Notes under the pieces: model-generated
Told to the model about the DNA's origin: nothing
Databases searched by the model: none
Seen by the model: only the letters and a program-made list of their open reading frames with translations
Part shown: positions 7,278 through 10,900 of the stretch, piece by piece
Numbering within the stretch: the stretch's first letter is position 1
How the letters are laid out: every line of letters begins with the position of its first letter
Translations under genes and position numbers: made by a program
Assembly: GCA_016198545.1 (NCBI GenBank)
Contig: JACQIJ010000111.1
Span: forward strand, 1 to 10,900
Length of the DNA stretch: 10,900 nucleotides
Direction: 5' to 3'
Source of the DNA: Pseudomonadota bacterium
Lineage (GTDB): Bacteria; Pseudomonadota; Alphaproteobacteria; Micavibrionales; Micavibrionaceae

Positions 7278-7727
7278 CTACTCTTTTTGCTCCCAGCCGC
7301 CTTTATCGTTCTGCTGCCAGTAGGCGACAGTGAATCCTTTTTCCTTGTATTCCTTCCAGCGCACGCGCGCGCCCGCAACGGCTTCTTCATCGCGGCCATC
7401 CAGCATCTCGCAGCACAGGGCGAATTTTTCTGCACCGTCATTGCCCGCGCCGCCGGTCAGGATCAGGATGTCCGCGCTGTTTGGATTGTCGTTGTCCGCC
7501 GTCAGCCATATGGGCTGATTTGCGCCGAAACCGTTTTTCGCGCTGCCGTGCGGTATAAAGGAATCCGGATTGAAAACCCAGAGATAATCGTTCAGCGCGG
7601 ACACGGCCTGCTCGTTATTGCAACGCACAATAACCTGGCGGCCCGCATCCAGAGCCTTCTGCAGGATTTCCGGCAGGGCCTGTTCGACCGTTTTGCTGCG
7701 TAAGTGGTAAAAGCGGACTTCAGTCAT
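7278..7727 (-). CDS. holC: DNA polymerase III chi subunit
   Basis: Chi is a small cytoplasmic subunit of the polymerase III clamp-loader assembly. Together with psi it links the loader to single-strand-binding protein at the replication fork. The 149-residue product opens with MTEVRFYHL, typical of HolC. It then shows WVFNPDSFIPHG (50-61), PIWLT (72-76) and a C-terminal block RVRWKEYKEKG (121-131) with YWQQNDKGGWEQK (136-148). Length is normal for the family. I chose ATG 7727 because the family begins at this point. An in-frame GTG at 7751 would add eight residues but has no ribosome-binding site; the one before 7727 is itself weak (GCGGGT). The usual neighbours pepA and ndk are absent; ftsK lies 115 bases downstream on the same strand. 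Confidence 0.93.
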   Translation of the reverse strand: MTEVRFYHLRSKTVEQALPEILQKALDAGRQVIVRCNNEQAVSALNDYLWVFNPDSFIPHGSAKNGFGANQPIWLTADNDNPNSADILILTGGAGNDGAEKFALCCEMLDGRDEEAVAGARVRWKEYKEKGFTVAYWQQNDKGGWEQKE

Positions 7728-7750
7728 ACCCGCATAATGCTGCGTCCGCA

Positions 7751-7777
7751 CGGCAAGCGCAAAGAATTTTCTTGCCG
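7751..7777. repeat. Perfect 7-bp inverted repeat in the holC/metallopeptidase divergent region
   Basis: CGGCAAG (7751-7757) and CTTGCCG (7771-7777) are exact reverse complements separated by 13 mostly A/T bases. The element lies 24 bases upstream of holC and 60 upstream of the metallopeptidase gene, where an operator for one or both could sit. No T-run follows the right arm, so a terminator is unlikely. The region also holds a CCCCGGG run and a weak TTGCCG/TAGGAA promoter-like pair, which I do not call. Function is inferred from position only. Confidence 0.4.
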
Positions 7778-7822
7778 CCCCGGGACCGGAATGTTAGGAA
7801 TCTTCAGTTTTCATATTTTTAG

Positions 7823-7827
7823 GGAGG
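7823..7827 (+). promoter_or_regulatory. Strong ribosome-binding site for the metallopeptidase
   Basis: GGAGG, within AGGGAGGA, lies 9 bases before the ATG at 7837. It is the strongest Shine-Dalgarno match in the window and fixes the start directly ahead of the signal peptide. Confidence 0.75.
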
Positions 7828-7836
7828 AATAAAAGG

Positions 7837-9327
7837 ATGTTGTCATTCATCAAAACAAAAATCACGCAGGCGACCATTCTGGCGGCGGCGCTGTCGGTTA
7901 TGCCGGCTTTTGCCGATGCGGCGGAGAATAGCGCGCAGCAAGATGATGGGCGCATCCTGACGGCGGCATCCACGGATTACGGCAAGACGCTTGCCAAGCT
8001 GGAGAAAACGCTGAGCGCATATGACCCGTCCGTGAAAATCGTTTTTCTGGATCAGGATGAGATCGTCGCCGATGCTTTGATGAACATGAAAGGACCGCGC
8101 ACGGATGAAACGGATGAGGCCGCGTTGTCCGCCGCCGTGAAAAGATTTCTCGAGAGACGCGGCGTTCATGTAAAGGGCGAAGCTCTTGAAACGCTGGCGC
8201 AGCGCATGGGCAGCTACATTCCGTGGAACATGTTTCTTCCGCGCGAAGGCGGCATGATTCTTCCCGAAACGAAAAGCGACAAAGTGTGCATCGTCACCCC
8301 TGCGCAGCCTGATGTTGCGCAAAAAGATCTTGTTGCGCTGCAACTTGAGCTCGATTCCGGCAAGAATCCTTACGGCAACGCCGTGGTCGCCATGAATCAC
8401 AGGCCCGGAGAACTGCATTACCAGATGAATGCGCATGAGGGCACGCATTGCTTCAACCCCTACGGACCGCTGGGAAGCGCGCTGAGCCAGGAGGAATGGA
8501 ACAGCCCCGCCGGGTTGCGGTCGCGGCTGAAGGAAGAGATATTTTCAGACCTCATCGGCGCGGCGGAGGCGGCGCTGGCGGGGTATGATAAAAACCTGAC
8601 GCACACGGCCGATATGCGCAACGCGGCACTTTATTTTCTGGGTCCCTATGCTGCGCAACACAAGAACCCGAAGATGCGCGAATTGCATCCGGAAACAAGC
8701 TGGACGTCTTTTTCTCTGAATTACCTGGAGCGGGAACTTCATAAGGTCGGCCTTGCATCCTATGCGGCGCTGACGCCTGCGCAGCGCGTTGAAGGTATAA
8801 AGAACATCGTGGAATTGACGGCGCCGACGGAAGAGCAGCTGGAACACCTGAATTTATTTTATGCCAAGGGACCCGATTACATGCACACGGTTCCTGCACC
8901 GATTATGGCTTTCCTTGCCCGTCAGGTGGCGGATGCGCGCATGTCCCTGAACCCCGTTCTGACGCAGGTCAGCGCGGATGTGGCCAAAGTTCAGCGGCCG
9001 GCCCATATTCCGCCCGGCCAATCAGTGTACGATCGCGAGGCGCCGGGCGTGAAGAAGGAAATCGAGGATCGCGCCGCCGCCCTTGCCCAGCAGTTTGGTG
9101 ACAGCGCCGTGGCCCGCGCATTCGCCCGCGCTGAATATATGGATGCTCAGCGCGCGAAACTGGATGCGAGCTTCGCGCCGCCGCCTGCGCGTCAGGACGA
9201 AACGTTCGATGAGGTCAGGGCGCGCGAAGTCGGGCACGCGCAGCGCGTGCAGGATCACAAGGACAGCATCCGGGCGCGGCTGGATATTGCTCAGGCGATG
9301 GCGGAAGGGATAAAGGGCGGCCCTTAA
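7837..9327 (+). CDS. Secreted thermolysin-type (gluzincin-like) zinc metallopeptidase
   Basis: The 496-residue product starts with a Sec signal peptide, probably cleaved after PAFA (residue 26), so it works in the periplasm or outside the cell. HEGTH (200-204) is the HExxH zinc motif: H200 and H204 bind zinc and E201 is catalytic. About 30 residues on, EEIFSDLIGA (233-242) matches the thermolysin-type third-ligand helix ExxSD, which makes E234 the likely third zinc ligand and D238 its support. This places it with the gluzincins, although overall it does not look like a classical M4 protease, and I cannot name the family. A helical, charged C-terminal region (about 400-496, many Ala, Arg, Asp, Glu) follows the catalytic part. 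Mature cysteines are C151 and C205. The natural substrate is unknown; cell-wall-associated or host/prey proteins are speculative options. The gene is monocistronic and converges on the ChaN-like gene with a 23-base gap. Confidence 0.8.
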   Translation: MLSFIKTKITQATILAAALSVMPAFADAAENSAQQDDGRILTAASTDYGKTLAKLEKTLSAYDPSVKIVFLDQDEIVADALMNMKGPRTDETDEAALSAAVKRFLERRGVHVKGEALETLAQRMGSYIPWNMFLPREGGMILPETKSDKVCIVTPAQPDVAQKDLVALQLELDSGKNPYGNAVVAMNHRPGELHYQMNAHEGTHCFNPYGPLGSALSQEEWNSPAGLRSRLKEEIFSDLIGAAEAALAGYDKNLTHTADMRNAALYFLGPYAAQHKNPKMRELHPETSWTSFSLNYLERELHKVGLASYAALTPAQRVEGIKNIVELTAPTEEQLEHLNLFYAKGPDYMHTVPAPIMAFLARQVADARMSLNPVLTQVSADVAKVQRPAHIPPGQSVYDREAPGVKKEIEDRAAALAQQFGDSAVARAFARAEYMDAQRAKLDASFAPPPARQDETFDEVRAREVGHAQRVQDHKDSIRARLDIAQAMAEGIKGGP

Positions 9328-9350
9328 TTGCGTCAACTTGAGGGACAGGG

Positions 9351-10319
9351 CTATTTCAGGCATTGCCCGCCGGGCGCCTGCGCAAACGGGATTTTCCACA
9401 TGAAATCGCCGCGGATCATAGGGATCTGCGCCGTTTTTTCCGCTTCGCTGATATGGCTCTGCGCAAGATTGGCGCCGTCGCCCGCGACCGTAAGAACAAT
9501 CGAATAGGCGTGAGGGTGGCGACGGAAGGCGCGCTTGGGGACGCCCAAGCCGTAAACCACATGACCGTCGCCCTCGAGCACGACAAGCTTTTTGTCGACA
9601 TTTTCCGGAGCGGCAAGAAACGAGGCAATGTTTTGCGCCATGATTTCATCCCGGAAGGTCGTCATGCGATAAAAAATATCAGGGTTTGTCGCATGCGTGC
9701 CGTCGTTCACAAAAAACTGGCCGTAAATGCCCATGTGCAGTTTTTTATGATGCGGATCTGCAAGGTCCAGTTCAGGCAGGGAAGGAATTTCTTCATGCGT
9801 TTTGCCCTGCAGGACCGCTTTGCTCATTTCCCGCGGGGCAAACAGCCCGACAACCGGAATTGAATTGTCCTTCAGATATTCCAGGAGGGGTTCATAGGCA
9901 CCGTACCAGCCGCCCCAGTTCGCGCAAAAGAGCGCCTTGAAATCCGCGTCGGAAAGCTTCTTTTCATGCCATGCGTCCAATGCGGGCTGCGCGTCGGCGC
10001 GGAACATCTCCATGCCGACCGCGATTTGACCCGGAAATTTTTTGTGCAGCGCGCGAATGATCTCCATCTGCGCGCGGTGCGCTTCCGGATTGTCATGCTG
10101 TTCGCCGATATGGATGACGCGCGAAGCGGCGATCGTTTCCAGCATTTGCTCTCCGGATATCCGCGCGCCCGACGCCATATGCATGATTTCGTTGTTTTCA
10201 AGATTTTCCGCGCCGCCATAGGGCGCGGCGGCATTGAATTCCTGCGCCAACGCCGCTCCGCCGGACAGGATGGCTGCCGCGGCAAGGCCCGACAGGGTAT
10301 TTTTCCAATGTTTGCGCAT
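9351..10319 (-). CDS. ChaN-like periplasmic protein (haem-binding/uptake superfamily)
   Basis: The 322-residue product has a Sec signal peptide, likely cleaved after ALA (residue 25). There is no lipobox, so unlike ChaN of Campylobacter it is probably soluble in the periplasm. Family blocks are clear: VIHIGEQHDNPEAHRAQ (68-84), GMEMF (102-106), GGWYGAYEPLLEYL (136-149), VVGLFAPREMSKAV (156-169), RDEIMAQNI (223-231) and GDGHVVYGLGVPKR (250-263). The GEQHDN and GDGH segments resemble the EreA/ChaN superfamily core. Described ChaN proteins bind haem and are linked to iron acquisition, but whether this one does cannot be read here, and no haem-uptake genes are adjacent. The start at 10319 has AGGT close upstream. 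The gene converges on the metallopeptidase gene and is divergent from the methyltransferase-like gene. Confidence 0.87.
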   Translation of the reverse strand: MRKHWKNTLSGLAAAAILSGGAALAQEFNAAAPYGGAENLENNEIMHMASGARISGEQMLETIAASRVIHIGEQHDNPEAHRAQMEIIRALHKKFPGQIAVGMEMFRADAQPALDAWHEKKLSDADFKALFCANWGGWYGAYEPLLEYLKDNSIPVVGLFAPREMSKAVLQGKTHEEIPSLPELDLADPHHKKLHMGIYGQFFVNDGTHATNPDIFYRMTTFRDEIMAQNIASFLAAPENVDKKLVVLEGDGHVVYGLGVPKRAFRRHPHAYSIVLTVAGDGANLAQSHISEAEKTAQIPMIRGDFMWKIPFAQAPGGQCLK

Positions 10320-10362
10320 GGTTACCTGGATAGCAACTTTGTTGGTCGCTCACAACAGTAAC

Positions 10363-10391
10363 TTGCATAAAAACCAGATCTGTGTTTTAAT
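10363..10391 (+). promoter_or_regulatory. Candidate sigma70-type promoter for the methyltransferase-like gene
   Basis: TTGCAT (10363-10368) and TTTAAT (10386-10391) are separated by exactly 17 bases. The -10 box matches at 5 of 6 positions and the -35 box at 3 of 6. The predicted start near 10398 gives a leader of about 24 bases containing the ribosome-binding site at 10412-10416. The same gap (10320-10421) holds TGTTG/CAACA (10340-10344 / 10353-10357), a short inverted repeat near the ChaN-like start. Confidence 0.45.
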
Positions 10392-10421
10392 CCGGCTTAC
10401 TTACGGAATATAGGGGTTGCC

Positions 10422-10900
10422 ATGAGAACGCTTGAAGATATTATCGATTATGAAATTGCGCCGTTAAGGCAGTGGGAACCGGTTGTAGGCGAAGCGCCCC
10501 CGGCAGGCAAGCTGCGGGAAGATATCGTTACGCACAATGCCGTCATTCGCGCCCTGTGGAATTTGAACGCGCAGCAAATCACCGGCATAATCTCCGACGA
10601 GGCGCGGCAGGAAATCCTGATCGTCGCGCAGGACAGCAAGATTACGCACGCGACGCTTCTGACGCTGCCTGGGAAATTTGCGCAGGCGGCGCAAAGTAAT
10701 CTGGATGCCGCCCGCAAAGAGAATCGTCCGAATGTCGAAAAAGTGCGGATTGAAACCGACGCGGATTCGATCCGGGCCCATTCACAGGATGCCGTTATCA
10801 TGAACATGATACTGGGCTGTCTTGCCACCCCGGAGGATCACCGGAACATACCGAAAATCCTCTCTTTTGCGAAGGATCTTTTGCGCCCGGACGGCAGCCT
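10422..10900 (+). CDS. Methyltransferase-like protein, 5' part only (runs off the window)
   Basis: An open frame begins at ATG 10422, five bases after AGGGG (10412-10416), and continues without a stop to the window end (about 160 residues seen). The pattern fits the class I SAM-dependent methyltransferase fold. A strand EILIVA (64-69) sits where motif I starts, a helix AQAAQSNLDAARKEN (87-101) follows strand 2, then VEKVRIETDADS (105-116), a DAVI strand (123-126) and LLRPDGSL (153-160), resembling the late LRPGG-type motif. The glycine-rich SAM loop of motif I is missing: AQDSKI stands where GxGxG is expected. It may be a divergent or non-catalytic member; proteins of this shape include biotin-synthesis BioC-type and NADH dehydrogenase assembly factors. 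Substrate unknown. It is divergent from the ChaN-like gene. The coding call is strong, the family call moderate. Confidence 0.7.
   Translation, partial: MRTLEDIIDYEIAPLRQWEPVVGEAPPAGKLREDIVTHNAVIRALWNLNAQQITGIISDEARQEILIVAQDSKITHATLLTLPGKFAQAAQSNLDAARKENRPNVEKVRIETDADSIRAHSQDAVIMNMILGCLATPEDHRNIPKILSFAKDLLRPDGS

Noticed and set aside
9313..9325. AAGGG-CGG-CCCTT stem at the end of the metallopeptidase gene
   Set aside because: The stem is only 5 bp, the loop is 3 bases, no T-run follows on either strand, and it lies within the last codons; too weak to call a terminator.

Overview
The window reads as a stretch of chromosome from a Gram-negative bacterium, most likely an alphaproteobacterium. 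The basis is the adjacent accD-folC pair, typical of that class, the moderately GC-rich codon use, the exported proteins with Sec signals, a full-length FtsK and the DNA polymerase III chi subunit. I cannot place it more finely. I see no tRNA, rRNA, CRISPR array, insertion sequence or integrase, and no gap longer than 300 bases lacks a gene. The content is mostly housekeeping, with a few proteins of unusual sequence.

Layout. Positions 1-157 are a non-coding leader with a -10-like TATAAT and a GC-rich hairpin. accD (158-1168, +) and folC (1169-2494, +) follow as a tightly coupled pair: fatty-acid synthesis and folate polyglutamylation. A small orphan lipoprotein gene (2537-3163, -) converges on folC. 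It is divergent from a ClpX-like AAA+ gene (3328-4698, +), which ends 13 bases from the stop of ftsK (4712-7162, -). holC (7278-7727, -) lies upstream of ftsK on the same strand. It is divergent from a secreted thermolysin-type metallopeptidase gene (7837-9327, +), which converges on a ChaN-like exported protein gene (9351-10319, -). The window closes with the first ~160 codons of a methyltransferase-like gene (10422 to beyond 10900, +).

How they relate. accD/folC is one transcription unit. holC and ftsK may be co-transcribed, but ftsK also has its own promoter-like sequence between them. The other genes look like single-gene units with facing or back-to-back neighbours. FtsK and HolC both act on the chromosome (division/segregation and replication). 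The lipoprotein, the metallopeptidase and the ChaN-like protein all act in the envelope or periplasm.

The most unusual item is the ClpX-like ATPase. It keeps the zinc finger, Walker A/B, sensor and arginine-finger signatures, but its pore loop reads GWRG instead of GYVG and it lacks a recognisable IGF loop for docking to ClpP. It looks like a specialised ClpX paralogue that may work without ClpP. The metallopeptidase (HEGTH plus an EIFSD helix) and the methyltransferase-like protein with a degenerate SAM loop are the next most interesting. No clear multi-gene novel system is visible.
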